A stretch of DNA of 64,000 bases from Bacteroidaceae bacterium (GCA_024401095.1 JAKSLR010000002.1:62001-126000); one strand, 5' to 3'; positions 35,338 to 45,553 are shown, counted from the first letter of the stretch. Numbers and translations: made by a program. Notes: generated by a model not told the origin, from the letters alone.

Positions 35338-38022
35338 ATGAAACTTTTATTCAGAATTGGGTATCGCACAAGTTGGGGTGAGGAAGTGTGCATTAACATG
35401 ACTTCATTCAACGCGGCAGGAAAAGCTACCGAAAAGCTGTATCCTTTGATGACCGACAATGGCGAATACTGGCGAGGCGAAATCAAGTTGCCTCAGACTG
35501 CTAAGCAGATCAACTACTATTATGTAATCATGCGTGAGGGTAACGTGGTACGTAAGGAATGGACCACTACTCAGCGTATTCTTCCGCTGGGAACAGGTGA
35601 CCGTACCTATACTTTCTTTGATTTCTGGAAAGATGTTCCAGCAGATGCTTACTTGTATTCTTCTGCTTTTACAGAGAGCTTTGCCAGAAAGGAAAAGGCA
35701 GAGATAAACCTGAAGTATTATGATACCACACTCATCATGAAGGTGGCTGCTCCTCAGCTCAAGGCAGGTGAGAAGCTGGTTATGGTGGGTAATCAGGATA
35801 TCTTGGGAAATTGGGATGTGCAGAAGGGTGTTTCCATGCTGCAGATTCAGCCAAACGAATGGATTGCATCGTTCGACACCTCAAAGTTCAGTACCCCTGT
35901 AGATTATAAATTTGTTGCTGCAGATGCTGCAACAGGCGAACTTCACGAGTGGGAACAGCACGATAACCGCCGCTTGCATGTGCCTGCACTCCAGAAGAAG
36001 GAGGTACAGTTCATCACAGAGAATAAGGTGGTGTTCCCTTACAACCAGTGGAAAGGTGCTGGTTTGGTAATACCTATCTTCTCACTGCGCACAAGAGATA
36101 GCTTTGGCGTGGGCGATTTTGGCGACGTAAAGAAGATTATCGACTGGGTAGCACTTACCGGCCAGCGGGTGCTGCAGATTTTGCCTATCAACGATACCAC
36201 TATTACTCATACCTGGACAGATTCCTATCCTTATAACAGCATCTCAATTTATGCTTTTCATCCACAATATGTGTGTTTAAATGCACTGCCTACACTAAAG
36301 GACAAGAAGAAGGCATCGGAGTACGAAAAGCGTCGTCAGGAACTGAATGCATTGCCTCAGATAGATTATGAAGCTGTGAACAAGGTGAAGCGTGCTTATC
36401 TTCGTGACCTCTTCAAGCAGGAAGGGGCTGCGATGATGCAGACAGCTGCATTCCAGGAATACCTGAAAGAGAATGAATACTGGTTGGAGCCATATGCTGC
36501 GTTTAGCGTGCTGCGTGATGCCAATGCAACACCAGATTTCCGTAAGTGGAAGACTAATAGTGTGTACAACGAAAAGCAGGTGAAGACACTATGCAAGGAA
36601 GGCAGTAAGGTATATGACGAAATTTGTTTCTACTACTTTGTGCAGTATCTACTCCATGTTCAGCTACAGGAAGCCAGTGCTTACGCACACTCTAAAGGTG
36701 TGGTTATCAAGGGTGATATTCCTATAGGTATCTCACGTAATAGTGTAGAGGCGTGGGTTGAACCTTATTACTTCAATATGAATGGACAGGCCGGTGCTCC
36801 ACCTGATGCCTTTTCTGTAAATGGTCAGAACTGGGGATTCCCTACATACAATTGGGATGTGATGCTGAAAGACGGCTGCCAGTGGTGGATTCGCAGATTC
36901 CGCAAGATGGCCGAGTATTTTGATGCTTACCGCATAGACCATGTATTGGGATTCTTCCGCATTTGGGAAATTCCATTGCACTCTGTTCATGGTTTGCTGG
37001 GCCAGTTCTCTCCTGCCATGCCTATGTCTCCACAGGAGATAGAATCATTTGGGCTGAAGTTCCGTGAGGACTTCTTTACCCGTCCTTATATTACTGACAC
37101 CATGGTCAGTGAGATCTTTGGTAAGTATGCACAGGAGGTTCTTTCTACCTACTTGCAACATTTGGAAAATAACTTGTTCTGCTTGAAGCCTGAGTTTGAT
37201 ACTCAACGCAAAGTAGAAGCTGTGTTCCAAGGTCGACAAGATCCTAAGAGCGTGCTCGTTCGCGATGGACTGTACAGCTTAATCAGCAATGTGCTGTTTG
37301 TTCCAGACCGCAAGGATCCTCATGGCTATCATCCACGTATCAATGCCATGGATGACTATCTGTTCCGCTCATTGCCAGGTGATCAGCAGGAAGCATTTGT
37401 TAGACTGCATAATGATTATTTCTACCGTCGTCATGACCAGTTCTGGTACACTGAGGCTACAAAGAAATTGCCTACTCTTACTCAGGCTACCCGCATGTTG
37501 GTATGTGCAGAAGACTTAGGTATGGTGCCAAATTGCGTTCCTTGGGTGATGAATGACCTTAAGGTTTTGACTCTGGAGATTCAGAGTATGCCTAAGAACC
37601 CTCAGCATAAGTTCGGTCATCTGGAAGAAAATCCTTATCGATCTGTGGCTACCATTTCGACCCATGATATGAGTACCCTTCGCGGTTGGTGGGAAGAAGA
37701 TCCAAAGCTCACTCAGGAATTCTATAATGAAGCGCTTCAGAAAGATGGTCCTGCACCACACCCAATGCCAGGATGGCTGGCAGAGGAAGTGATTTCCCGA
37801 CATCTTTTCTGTCCTTCAATGCTTACACTGCTGAGTTTGCAGGATTGGTTGAGTATGGATGAACAGGTACGCTTCCCTAATCCTGAGGCAGAGCGTATCA
37901 ATGTGCCTGCAAATCCACGTCATTATTGGCGTTACCGCATGCATGTGTACGTAGAGGATTTAATGGCCAATGAGGCACTCAACAGTAAGATCAAGACTTT
38001 GATAGAACGTAGTGGACGTTAA
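35338..38022 (+). CDS. malQ: 4-alpha-glucanotransferase, GH77 with two CBM20 modules
   Basis: An 894-residue cytoplasmic enzyme (no signal peptide) that transfers maltodextrin segments and releases glucose. Two starch-binding CBM20-like modules occupy about 1-115 and 125-230, followed by a GH77 barrel. Conserved GH77 pieces include SLRTRDSFGVGDFGD, WVALTGQRVLQILPINDT, the nucleophile Asp in YRIDHVLGFFRIWEIP, and LVCAEDLGMVP with the acid/base Glu. The tandem CBM20 layout is that of plant DPE2-type enzymes and is usual in Bacteroidetes. It is the first gene of a three-gene operon and overlaps the next gene (TAATG). Confidence 0.95.
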   Translation: MKLLFRIGYRTSWGEEVCINMTSFNAAGKATEKLYPLMTDNGEYWRGEIKLPQTAKQINYYYVIMREGNVVRKEWTTTQRILPLGTGDRTYTFFDFWKDVPADAYLYSSAFTESFARKEKAEINLKYYDTTLIMKVAAPQLKAGEKLVMVGNQDILGNWDVQKGVSMLQIQPNEWIASFDTSKFSTPVDYKFVAADAATGELHEWEQHDNRRLHVPALQKKEVQFITENKVVFPYNQWKGAGLVIPIFSLRTRDSFGVGDFGDVKKIIDWVALTGQRVLQILPINDTTITHTWTDSYPYNSISIYAFHPQYVCLNALPTLKDKKKASEYEKRRQELNALPQIDYEAVNKVKRAYLRDLFKQEGAAMMQTAAFQEYLKENEYWLEPYAAFSVLRDANATPDFRKWKTNSVYNEKQVKTLCKEGSKVYDEICFYYFVQYLLHVQLQEASAYAHSKGVVIKGDIPIGISRNSVEAWVEPYYFNMNGQAGAPPDAFSVNGQNWGFPTYNWDVMLKDGCQWWIRRFRKMAEYFDAYRIDHVLGFFRIWEIPLHSVHGLLGQFSPAMPMSPQEIESFGLKFREDFFTRPYITDTMVSEIFGKYAQEVLSTYLQHLENNLFCLKPEFDTQRKVEAVFQGRQDPKSVLVRDGLYSLISNVLFVPDRKDPHGYHPRINAMDDYLFRSLPGDQQEAFVRLHNDYFYRRHDQFWYTEATKKLPTLTQATRMLVCAEDLGMVPNCVPWVMNDLKVLTLEIQSMPKNPQHKFGHLEENPYRSVATISTHDMSTLRGWWEEDPKLTQEFYNEALQKDGPAPHPMPGWLAEEVISRHLFCPSMLTLLSLQDWLSMDEQVRFPNPEAERINVPANPRHYWRYRMHVYVEDLMANEALNSKIKTLIERSGR

Positions 38023-40022
38023 TGCAAGAAAACAATAATTCAATGAAACTAAAGAATATTTTGTTGACCTCCATGCTTAGTACAGCGCTGAGCATGGGGG
38101 CTCAAGATTTTAAAGATTGGCCTATTCCTGTAGGCCCAATTTCAGAAATGTCGTACAGCTCCAGTATGACTCACTTCTGTGTATGGTCTCCAAAGGCTGA
38201 GCAGGCGAAAGTGAATCTGTATCATCATGGTACCGGTGGTCTTCCATACGAGAGCTATCCTTTGAAGAAGGCAGCAGATGGAACTTGGTCTACTTCTGTA
38301 AAGGGAAACCTGAAAGGGGTGTTTTATACATTCCAGGTTCTAGTAAATGGAAAATGGCAAGATGAGACACAAGGTATTTTTGCCAAGGCTGTAGGTGTAA
38401 ACGGAGTTCGTGCACAAGTTATGGATATGCGTGAGACTAATCCAGCTGGATGGGAAGCAGATCAACGACCTGCACTGAATAGTTTCTCTGATGTTGTATT
38501 GTATGAAATGCATCATAGAGACTTTTCTGTTGATCCAGAATCGGGTATCCGCCACCAGGGTAAATATCTGGCTCTGACAGAACACGGCACCAAGAACCGT
38601 GGAGGCTTAGCCACTGGTATTGATCATTTGACTGAATTAGGCGTTAATCATGTACACATTTTACCTTCATACGACTATGGCTCTGTAGATGAGACACGTT
38701 TGCATACTCCTCAGTATAACTGGGGATATGACCCTGTGAATTACAATGTGCCAGAGGGTAGTTATTCCACAAATCCAGAAGATCCTGCAACCCGTATCAA
38801 GGAATTTAAGCAGATGGTCATGGCCATGCATCGTGCCGGTATTCGTGTGGTATTGGATGTGGTTTACAACCATGTCTTTGATGCTAATTCTTCGGCATTT
38901 CAGCGAACAGCACCAGACTACTTCTTCCGTCATAACGATGATGGAACATTGGCCAATGGATCAGGTTGTGGCAATGAGACTGCCAGCGACATGCCTATGA
39001 TGCGTAAGTATATGGTTGAGTCTGTCTTGTACTGGATAAATGAATATCATATTGACGGTTTCCGTTTTGACTTGATGGGTATTCATGATTTGGAAACCAT
39101 GAATGCCATCCGTGAAGCAGTAAATAACGTAGATGCTTCCATATTCATCTATGGAGAGGGATGGGCAGCTGCTACACCAAAACTACCAGATACAAAATTG
39201 GCCATGAAAGCACATGTAGCTGAAATTCCAGGTATTGCAGCTTTTGGTGATGAGATGCGTGATGGTCTTCGTGGTGGCTGGTCAAATGATAAGGAAGGTG
39301 CCTTCCTAATTGGGGTTCCAGGCAATGAAGAGAGTGTAAAGTTTGGTATTGTAGGAGCAATTAATCATCCAGACATAGACTTCTCCAAAGTAAACTATAG
39401 TAAGGAAGCATGGGCCGCTCAACCTACACAGATGATCAGTTATGTGAGTTGTCATGATGATATGTGTATAGCAGACCGTATCAAGGCTACAACCGAAAAG
39501 GCCAGCAAGGAGGAGCGTGTGCGCTTGCAGAAGCTTGCAGAGACTGCTGTCCTTACTTCTCAGGGTGTTCCTTTTATCTGGTGTGGCGATGAAGTCATGC
39601 GTGACAAGAAGGGAGTTCACAATTCCTTTAATAGTCCAGACAGTATCAATACTATTCTGTGGAAACAGAAATCCGAGTATCAGGATCTGTTCTACTATAT
39701 GAAAAACCTGATTACTTTGCGAAAGAATCACCCAGCATTCCGTATGGGAACTACAGATAAGGTGATTAAAAATTTGCGCTTTTTGCCTGTTAAGGGAAAT
39801 AATGTGATAGCATATAAGCTGAACGGTGAGGCAGTAGGTGATGCCTGGAAGGAGATAATCGTAGTGCTGAACAGTAACAAGAAGGCCACAAAGGTTGAGG
39901 TTCCACAAGGGGAATATACTGTGGTGGTACGCGATGGTCAGGTCTATGAATCTGGTTCTATGCCTTTCAAGGGACACTCACTTCTAGTCCCTGCACAGTC
40001 GGCTTTGATTATGTATAAATAA
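38022..40022 (+). CDS. Type I pullulanase-like GH13 enzyme
   Basis: A 666-residue enzyme with a signal peptide (MKLKNILLTSMLSTALSMGAQ), so exported. An N-terminal CBM48-like domain (MTHFCVWSPKAEQAKVNLY) is followed by the GH13 barrel with the type I pullulanase signature YNWGYDPVNYNVPEGSYS, then VVYNHVF, GFRFDLMG (nucleophile Asp), YGEGW (acid/base Glu) and SCHDD. It debranches alpha-1,6 links. The start at 38022 overlaps the malQ stop; a second Met at 38043 sits directly at the signal peptide and is an equally possible start. Confidence 0.93.
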   Translation: MQENNNSMKLKNILLTSMLSTALSMGAQDFKDWPIPVGPISEMSYSSSMTHFCVWSPKAEQAKVNLYHHGTGGLPYESYPLKKAADGTWSTSVKGNLKGVFYTFQVLVNGKWQDETQGIFAKAVGVNGVRAQVMDMRETNPAGWEADQRPALNSFSDVVLYEMHHRDFSVDPESGIRHQGKYLALTEHGTKNRGGLATGIDHLTELGVNHVHILPSYDYGSVDETRLHTPQYNWGYDPVNYNVPEGSYSTNPEDPATRIKEFKQMVMAMHRAGIRVVLDVVYNHVFDANSSAFQRTAPDYFFRHNDDGTLANGSGCGNETASDMPMMRKYMVESVLYWINEYHIDGFRFDLMGIHDLETMNAIREAVNNVDASIFIYGEGWAAATPKLPDTKLAMKAHVAEIPGIAAFGDEMRDGLRGGWSNDKEGAFLIGVPGNEESVKFGIVGAINHPDIDFSKVNYSKEAWAAQPTQMISYVSCHDDMCIADRIKATTEKASKEERVRLQKLAETAVLTSQGVPFIWCGDEVMRDKKGVHNSFNSPDSINTILWKQKSEYQDLFYYMKNLITLRKNHPAFRMGTTDKVIKNLRFLPVKGNNVIAYKLNGEAVGDAWKEIIVVLNSNKKATKVEVPQGEYTVVVRDGQVYESGSMPFKGHSLLVPAQSALIMYK

Positions 40023-40038
40023 AATACAATAGTAAAAA

Positions 40039-41943
40039 ATGAAGAGATTATTTATGTTTTTCAGTTGTTTACTTTCTTTTCTGGGTATTCATGCGGCTAA
40101 AGTGGTAGTGGATGTTGATCACATAGAACCTGCATTTTGGTTTACCGGTATGAAACAGACTGAAGTACAACTCATGGTATATGGTAAGAATATCGGTGCA
40201 TCAGACGTTACTATGTCCAGTTACGATGGTGTTTCTTTAAAAGAGGTTGTGAAGGTGGATTCTCCGAACTACCTGCTTATTTACATGAATGTTTCTCAGC
40301 AGGCAAAAGCAGGAAGCCTATCTCTTACATTTACGCAAGGAAAAAAGAAAAAGATTGTATCCTATGAGTTGAAAGACCGTGAAATGGCTGGATACAAGCA
40401 TGTAGGTTTTGATGCCAGCGATGTTCTCTATATGCTCATGCCTGACCGTTTTGCTGACGGAAAGCCAGAAAGTGATGTGGTAAAAGGCATGAATCCTTAT
40501 ACTGTAAATCGCAAAGAGCCAAGTCTTCGTCATGGAGGTGACTTGGTAGGGCTGCAGAATCATTTGGATTATTTTACTGAATTAGGTGTGACAGCACTTT
40601 GGTTTACTCCTGTATTAGAGAATAATTCACCAGACCGTGGAGAGTTCTCTACATATCATGGTTATGCTACTACAGATTACTACAATGTTGATCCTCGATT
40701 CGGAACCAATGAGGAGTATCGTGCCTTGACTGATGCTGCTCATAAGAAGGGATTGAAAATAGTAATGGATATGATCTTTAATCATTGTGGATTTGAACAT
40801 CCTTGGGTCATGGATCGTCCTACCAAAGACTGGTTCAACATCTGTGATTGGCTGGATGCAGAGAATCCTTTGGAAAATTGTGAAAAGAATGGCTTTGTTC
40901 AAACTAGCTATAAACTGACTCCTGTCTTGGATCCATACGCATCAAAGGCAGACTTGAAGGAGACTGTTGATGGTTGGTTTGTATCTACCATGCCAGACTT
41001 AAATCAGAAGAACCATCATGTCATGCGTTACCTGATTCAAAATTCCAAGTGGTGGATAGAAACAGTAGGTATTGATGGTATTCGCATGGATACATATCCT
41101 TATGCTGACCGCCAAGCAATGGCCGACTGGATGGCTGAGCTGAACGAAGAGTATCCAAACTTTAATGTAGTGGGAGAGACTTGGGTTACTGAACCTGCCT
41201 ATACTGCAGCATGGCAGAAAGATAGCCCGAATGCTACCATAAACAGCAACTTGAAGACTGTTATGGATTTTAGTTTCTATGATAAGATTAACATAGCTGC
41301 TACAGAGGATACTGATGGCTGGTGGAGTGGTCTGAACCGTATCTATAACAGCATGGTCTATGATTATCTTTATAAAGATCCATTGCATGTGATGGCTTTT
41401 CTGGATAATCACGATACAGATCGTTTCCTGAAGAACGGCAAGGATGTGTCTATGCTGAAGCAAGCTATGACTTTGTTGCTTACAGTCCGCCGTATTCCAC
41501 AGTTGTATTATGGAACAGAGATTCTGATGAATGGCACCAAGGAGATTACTGACGGTAATGTTCGTAAAGACTTCCCTGGCGGTTGGGCAGAAGACAAACA
41601 TAATGCTTTCACTGCAGCAGGTAGAACGGCAGAGGAAAACGATATGTTCAACTGGACCAAGACACTCTTGAATTGGCGTAAAGGTTGTGAAGTCATTGCT
41701 AAAGGTGATATGGTGCATTTTACTCCTATTAACGGTTGTTATGTCTATGCCCGTAAGCTTCAAGGAAAGACCGTTCTTGTTATATTGAATGGAACAGGAC
41801 AAGCACAGGAATTGCCAATGAACCGTTATGCTGAGGTGATAGGTAGTGTGAAACAAGCCAAAGATGTGACAACAGGTAAGGTAGTTTCCCTAGAGGGAAC
41901 ATTGAAACTAGCTGCACGTGAATCCTTGGTTTTACCTTATTAA
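40039..41943 (+). CDS. Neopullulanase/cyclomaltodextrinase-like GH13 (SusA-like)
   Basis: A 634-residue protein with a signal peptide (ends near IHA, residue 19), probably periplasmic. Residues 20-115 are a cyclomaltodextrinase-type N-terminal beta domain (VDHIEPAFWFTGMKQTEVQLMV). The GH13 barrel has VLYMLMPDRFADG, MDMIFNHCG, GIRMDTYPYADR (nucleophile Asp), VVGETWVTEP (acid/base Glu) and FLDNHDTDRF. SusA of B. thetaiotaomicron has the same layout and cuts imported maltodextrins. It is the third gene of the malQ operon, 16 nt after the pullulanase. Confidence 0.93.
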   Translation: MKRLFMFFSCLLSFLGIHAAKVVVDVDHIEPAFWFTGMKQTEVQLMVYGKNIGASDVTMSSYDGVSLKEVVKVDSPNYLLIYMNVSQQAKAGSLSLTFTQGKKKKIVSYELKDREMAGYKHVGFDASDVLYMLMPDRFADGKPESDVVKGMNPYTVNRKEPSLRHGGDLVGLQNHLDYFTELGVTALWFTPVLENNSPDRGEFSTYHGYATTDYYNVDPRFGTNEEYRALTDAAHKKGLKIVMDMIFNHCGFEHPWVMDRPTKDWFNICDWLDAENPLENCEKNGFVQTSYKLTPVLDPYASKADLKETVDGWFVSTMPDLNQKNHHVMRYLIQNSKWWIETVGIDGIRMDTYPYADRQAMADWMAELNEEYPNFNVVGETWVTEPAYTAAWQKDSPNATINSNLKTVMDFSFYDKINIAATEDTDGWWSGLNRIYNSMVYDYLYKDPLHVMAFLDNHDTDRFLKNGKDVSMLKQAMTLLLTVRRIPQLYYGTEILMNGTKEITDGNVRKDFPGGWAEDKHNAFTAAGRTAEENDMFNWTKTLLNWRKGCEVIAKGDMVHFTPINGCYVYARKLQGKTVLVILNGTGQAQELPMNRYAEVIGSVKQAKDVTTGKVVSLEGTLKLAARESLVLPY

Positions 41944-41990
41944 ATTCTAATTATGGCCTAGATTTAACAAAAAAACATTAAAATAACAGA

Positions 41991-42019
41991 TAAATCCCCT
42001 CCGGTAGGGGATTTATTTG
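41991..42019 (+). terminator. Terminator of malQ operon
   Basis: A 10-bp stem (41991-42000 with 42006-42015) with a 5-nt loop is followed by T. Confidence 0.82.
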
Positions 42020-42068
42020 TAATATTGCATCAGGTAAAAGTAACAAATAACTCTTTAAACTTATTTTT

Positions 42069-42971
42069 ATGAAAAGGAAATTTATGATTCTGCCTCTTCT
42101 GGCAAGTGCCCTGCTTTTAACTAGCTGTGTGGCAAAAAAGCAATATGTAGATTTACAAGGAAATTACAATAACTTGCAGACTGATTACAAAGCTTTGCAG
42201 GCATCAATGGATGAGCTTCGTGGCAATTTCCATGATGCTGAAGTAAAATTGGCAGAAAGCCGTACTCAAGTGAAGAGTCTGGAAGAGCGTCTGGCCGAGG
42301 CTAGAAAGCTGAACGAACAGCAGCGTGCAACTTATGCAGAGCTTCAAAAGTCTTTGGATAGCAGTATCAGTCAAAATACCCAGGGTAATATTAATATCTC
42401 AAAGCTGGTGGATGAGATCAATGCTTCTAACCGCTACATCAAGCAATTAGTTGAAGCGAAGACTAAGTCAGATTCTCTGAATCTGGTTCTGACCAATAAT
42501 TTGACACGCTCACTGAGTCGTGATGAGCTTCAGGAAGTAGATGTTAAGGTTCTGAAGGGTGTTGTTTACATTTCTTTGGCTGATAACATGCTTTACAAGT
42601 CAGGAAGCTATGAAATCAATGATCGTGCAGGTCAGACCTTGAGTAAGATTGCAAAAATTATTTCTGATTACAAGGAATATGAAGTTTTAGTTGAAGGAAA
42701 TACAGACAATGTACCAATTTCTCGTCCTAATATCCGTAATAATTGGGACTTGAGTGCTCTTCGTGCTTCTTCTGTAGTACAGGCTTTACAGAATCAATAC
42801 AGTGTAGATCCTAAGCGCTTGTCTGCAGCTGGTCGTGGTGAATATAATCCAATTGCAACCAATGATACAGAGTTGGGTAAGCAACGTAACCGTCGTACAC
42901 AGATTATTATTACTCCAAAACTGGATCAGTTCCTTGAACTTATTGATCAGGCTCCAAAAGAAGATCAATAA
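42069..42971 (+). CDS. OmpA-family lipoprotein with coiled coil
   Basis: A 300-residue lipoprotein (LTSC lipobox, Cys near 20). A long coiled coil (about 25-150) precedes an OmpA C-terminal peptidoglycan-binding domain (about 165-285: VEGNTDNVPI, NWDLSALRASSVVQALQ, SAAGRGEYNPIA, NRRTQIIITP). It tethers the outer membrane to peptidoglycan. It lies between two starch transcription units but has its own terminators on both sides, so a link to starch use is not indicated. Confidence 0.92.
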   Translation: MKRKFMILPLLASALLLTSCVAKKQYVDLQGNYNNLQTDYKALQASMDELRGNFHDAEVKLAESRTQVKSLEERLAEARKLNEQQRATYAELQKSLDSSISQNTQGNINISKLVDEINASNRYIKQLVEAKTKSDSLNLVLTNNLTRSLSRDELQEVDVKVLKGVVYISLADNMLYKSGSYEINDRAGQTLSKIAKIISDYKEYEVLVEGNTDNVPISRPNIRNNWDLSALRASSVVQALQNQYSVDPKRLSAAGRGEYNPIATNDTELGKQRNRRTQIIITPKLDQFLELIDQAPKEDQ

Positions 42972-42982
42972 GAAAATGTGAT

Positions 42983-43033
42983 AAAAAAAGTCCGTCTTGT
43001 TGGGAAACGTTACCCGGCAAGACGGACTTCTTT
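42983..43033. terminator. Bidirectional terminator after OmpA gene
   Basis: An 11-bp stem (42989-42999 with 43018-43028, AGTCCGTCTTG) with an A-run before and T-rich sequence after lies between convergent genes. Confidence 0.88.
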
Positions 43034-43051
43034 TATCTCTATGGAGTTCTA

Positions 43052-44398
43052 TTAATTCTTGTTGGCTTTGATTACATTTACAAGCAATGCTGCAACGAAA
43101 AGGAGGATACCAGCAACGAAGAGCATGGCAGGCTGATTGGCAGCTCCGTTTTCAGCTGTTCCAATGACGCTCAGGACAACTCCTCCAACCAATGCAGCGA
43201 CAATCTGTGGAAGGCAGATAGTGCCGTTGAACAATCCTAGGTATGTACCCATGTGTCCTACACCCTGCAAAGCATTGGTAAGGATGGTAAATGGCAAGGC
43301 CAGCATTGCAGCCCAGGCTGCGCCAATCATCAAGAAGCTGATGAACAACATGTACTGATCATGGATGTAATAGGTACTGATGAATCCGATACCACCAATG
43401 ACAAGGCTAACGATATAAGCCATCTTCAGGCTCTTGAATTGCGGAATGACTACAGCCCAGATGACAGAGCCGATAGCTTGGACAGCGAATAGTACGCCAA
43501 CCCAGTTTCCTGCAGCTTGGTATTCTTCGGATGCAACCAGCATCACACCGTTTTCAACAGGTGCGTTGAATGCTGTTGCTGCTACTGCACCGTTGGTATA
43601 GTTCCACATATAGAGGAAAGCTGCCCAACAGAAGAACTGTACCAGTCCCACGGTCCAAAAAGCTTTAGGAGCATTGACAAGAAGTTTTATCATGCTCACA
43701 TTCTCTTCCTCTTTAGGCTTTTCTGTCAAACCGTTATATTCAGCATATTCCTTTGGATTCCACTCTTTTACCTTTGCTGTTGTATAGATGACACAAAGGA
43801 TGAGGATCAAAGCACCGATGTAGAATGAATAGATTACCGAATCTGGAATGACTCCCTCTGGCGCAATGTTACTGATTCCGATGGCTGTAAAGACAATAGG
43901 GAAGAGGTATCCTACCAGTGAACCTGCATTGCAGAGGAAACTCTGGATAGAATAAGCCAGACCTTTTTGTTTTTCGTTGACCATGTCTCCTACCAGCATT
44001 TTGAAAGGCTGCATGGCCATGTTGATGCTTGTATCCAGAAACATCAGAGAGATCAGTCCAAAAACCATGGCTGTACTTACTGCCATACCAAAACTACCAG
44101 CATTTGGCAGCAGGCACATTACTGCAACTGCTACTGTTGCTCCAATGAACAAATAAGGTATACGTCGACCCCATCGGCACCAGGTTTTGTCACTGTACTT
44201 ACCTACCAAAGGTTGAACAAGAATACCCATGAGAGGAGGAAGAATCCAAAAGAAGCTTAAGTTGTGTGGATCTGCACCTAAGGTTGCAAAGATACGGCTG
44301 ATGTTTGCACTCTGCAAGGCATACGCTATTTGTACACCAAAGAAACCGAAGCTCAAATTCCAAAGCTTCCAGAAACTCAAATCAGGTTTTGCTTTCAT
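43052..44398 (-). CDS. MFS sugar transporter (maltose/maltodextrin likely)
   Basis: A 448-residue inner-membrane protein with about 12 transmembrane segments. The motif VGKYSDKTWCRWGRRIPYLF between TM2 and TM3 is the MFS/SLC45-like signature. It has no signal peptide. It follows lacI by 23 nt on the same strand and is surrounded by starch genes, so it most likely imports maltose or short maltodextrins from the periplasm to the cytoplasm, where MalQ acts. The substrate is inferred from context. Confidence 0.88.
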   Translation of the reverse strand: MKAKPDLSFWKLWNLSFGFFGVQIAYALQSANISRIFATLGADPHNLSFFWILPPLMGILVQPLVGKYSDKTWCRWGRRIPYLFIGATVAVAVMCLLPNAGSFGMAVSTAMVFGLISLMFLDTSINMAMQPFKMLVGDMVNEKQKGLAYSIQSFLCNAGSLVGYLFPIVFTAIGISNIAPEGVIPDSVIYSFYIGALILILCVIYTTAKVKEWNPKEYAEYNGLTEKPKEEENVSMIKLLVNAPKAFWTVGLVQFFCWAAFLYMWNYTNGAVAATAFNAPVENGVMLVASEEYQAAGNWVGVLFAVQAIGSVIWAVVIPQFKSLKMAYIVSLVIGGIGFISTYYIHDQYMLFISFLMIGAAWAAMLALPFTILTNALQGVGHMGTYLGLFNGTICLPQIVAALVGGVVLSVIGTAENGAANQPAMLFVAGILLFVAALLVNVIKANKN

Positions 44399-44421
44399 TT
44401 TCTTATATTTTATTGTTGTTA

Positions 44422-45456
44422 TTACTCATTGTTTAGCGACCTTGTTGTTCCTCGGATGACAAGTTTTGTCTTGATAATCTGATTTTTGTATTTCCCGTCA
44501 GGAATATTTCCTTCCAATTGCTCAATCAAAGCGATAGCTGCCTCTTCACCCACTTTTCTTCCTCTTTGTTCAATAGTAGTTAGCTGTGGCTCGCAGCTCA
44601 CGGCGCGTACACCGTCTGAAAAACCACAAATGGAAATATCATCGGGAACTTTATATCCCAACCGTTTTACGGTATAGAGTACACCTAATGCCGTATCATC
44701 GTTGGTTGTGAAGAAGCCGTCAGGCTTAATTGTCCGCAAAGTTTCTGGAGTGATTTCTTCTGCTGATTCACGGTTGTCGCACTGCTTGACCATATTCGTG
44801 TCAAACTTCAATCCATATTTCTGTAAGGCATCTTTATAACCGTTAAATCGGTTCTTTGATATTTCCAGATTCATCGGTGCTGTATAGTAGCAGATGCGCT
44901 TACAGCCAGACTTTATCAAGCATTCTGTTGCTGAGAATGCACCTTGATAGTCATCCACAACGATTCTACTGGTTCTTAATTCTGTACAAATGCGATCGTA
45001 GAATACTAATGGAATGTTGTCTTTCTGGGCTTCTTCGAAATGGGAATACTCAATGGTATCTTTGGCTTGGGAGATGATGATACCTTTCACTTGTGTAAGT
45101 CTAAAGGCTTCAATGATTTCTTTTTCCCGCAAGTAAGTATCATTACTTTGAGCCACCATGATTCTATAACCATATCTGGCACAAGTCTCTTCAATTCCTG
45201 TGAGTACAGTAGAGAAAAAATAATGTATAAACTGTGGAACTACCACTCCAATCAAATTAGGACGTGCGTGACGCTGTGAACGAAGGGTAGAGGCTAACAT
45301 GTTTGGCTGGTATCTATGTTCACGTGCATAGGCTTGAATCAGTTTCCTTCTCTCTTCACTTATGCTTGGGCTGTCTTTCAAAGCCCGTGAAACTGTAGAA
45401 ACAGAAACTCCTAAAGATTTAGCAATGTCTTTGATGGTTACAGTGGTGTCTTGCAT
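44422..45456 (-). CDS. LacI-family transcriptional regulator of the starch genes
   Basis: A 344-residue regulator. The N-terminal helix-turn-helix is VTIKDIAKSLGVSVSTVSRA and the hinge helix follows at MLASTLRSQR. The rest is a periplasmic-binding-like sugar sensor domain (LIGVVVPQFIHYFFSTVLTG to the end). It is divergent from susC, with two GCAAACGTTTGC-type operators in the gap. Operators of identical type stand before malQ and the SusG-like gene. The regulator therefore most likely controls all of these and itself. B. thetaiotaomicron uses the unrelated SusR for its starch locus, so control here differs. Confidence 0.93.
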   Translation of the reverse strand: MQDTTVTIKDIAKSLGVSVSTVSRALKDSPSISEERRKLIQAYAREHRYQPNMLASTLRSQRHARPNLIGVVVPQFIHYFFSTVLTGIEETCARYGYRIMVAQSNDTYLREKEIIEAFRLTQVKGIIISQAKDTIEYSHFEEAQKDNIPLVFYDRICTELRTSRIVVDDYQGAFSATECLIKSGCKRICYYTAPMNLEISKNRFNGYKDALQKYGLKFDTNMVKQCDNRESAEEITPETLRTIKPDGFFTTNDDTALGVLYTVKRLGYKVPDDISICGFSDGVRAVSCEPQLTTIEQRGRKVGEEAAIALIEQLEGNIPDGKYKNQIIKTKLVIRGTTRSLNNE

Positions 45457-45477
45457 GGTTTTATTTTAAGCTCACTG

Positions 45478-45485
45478 CAAAGATA
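45478..45485 (-). promoter_or_regulatory. lacI -7 box
   Basis: TATCTTTG on the minus strand lies 21 nt before the lacI start codon. Its centre is 66 bp from the centre of the operator at 45542-45553. No TTTG -33 box is visible. Confidence 0.65.
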
Positions 45486-45541
45486 AATAATTATTATATT
45501 AAGGTAATGTGTCTTTCTACTGAATATGTAAAAATGGTAAT

Positions 45542-45553
45542 GCAATCGTTTGC
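45542..45553. promoter_or_regulatory. LacI-family operator (lacI side)
   Basis: GCAATCGTTTGC is a one-mismatch copy of the regulon palindrome, with outer T and A extending symmetry. Its distance to the lacI -7 box (66 bp) equals that of the other operators to their promoters. It lies 43 bp from the second operator. Confidence 0.78.

Noticed and set aside
40999-41856. 285-codon open frame antisense to the neopullulanase-like gene
   Set aside because: It overlaps the catalytic GH13 region and has no recognisable features or ribosome site.
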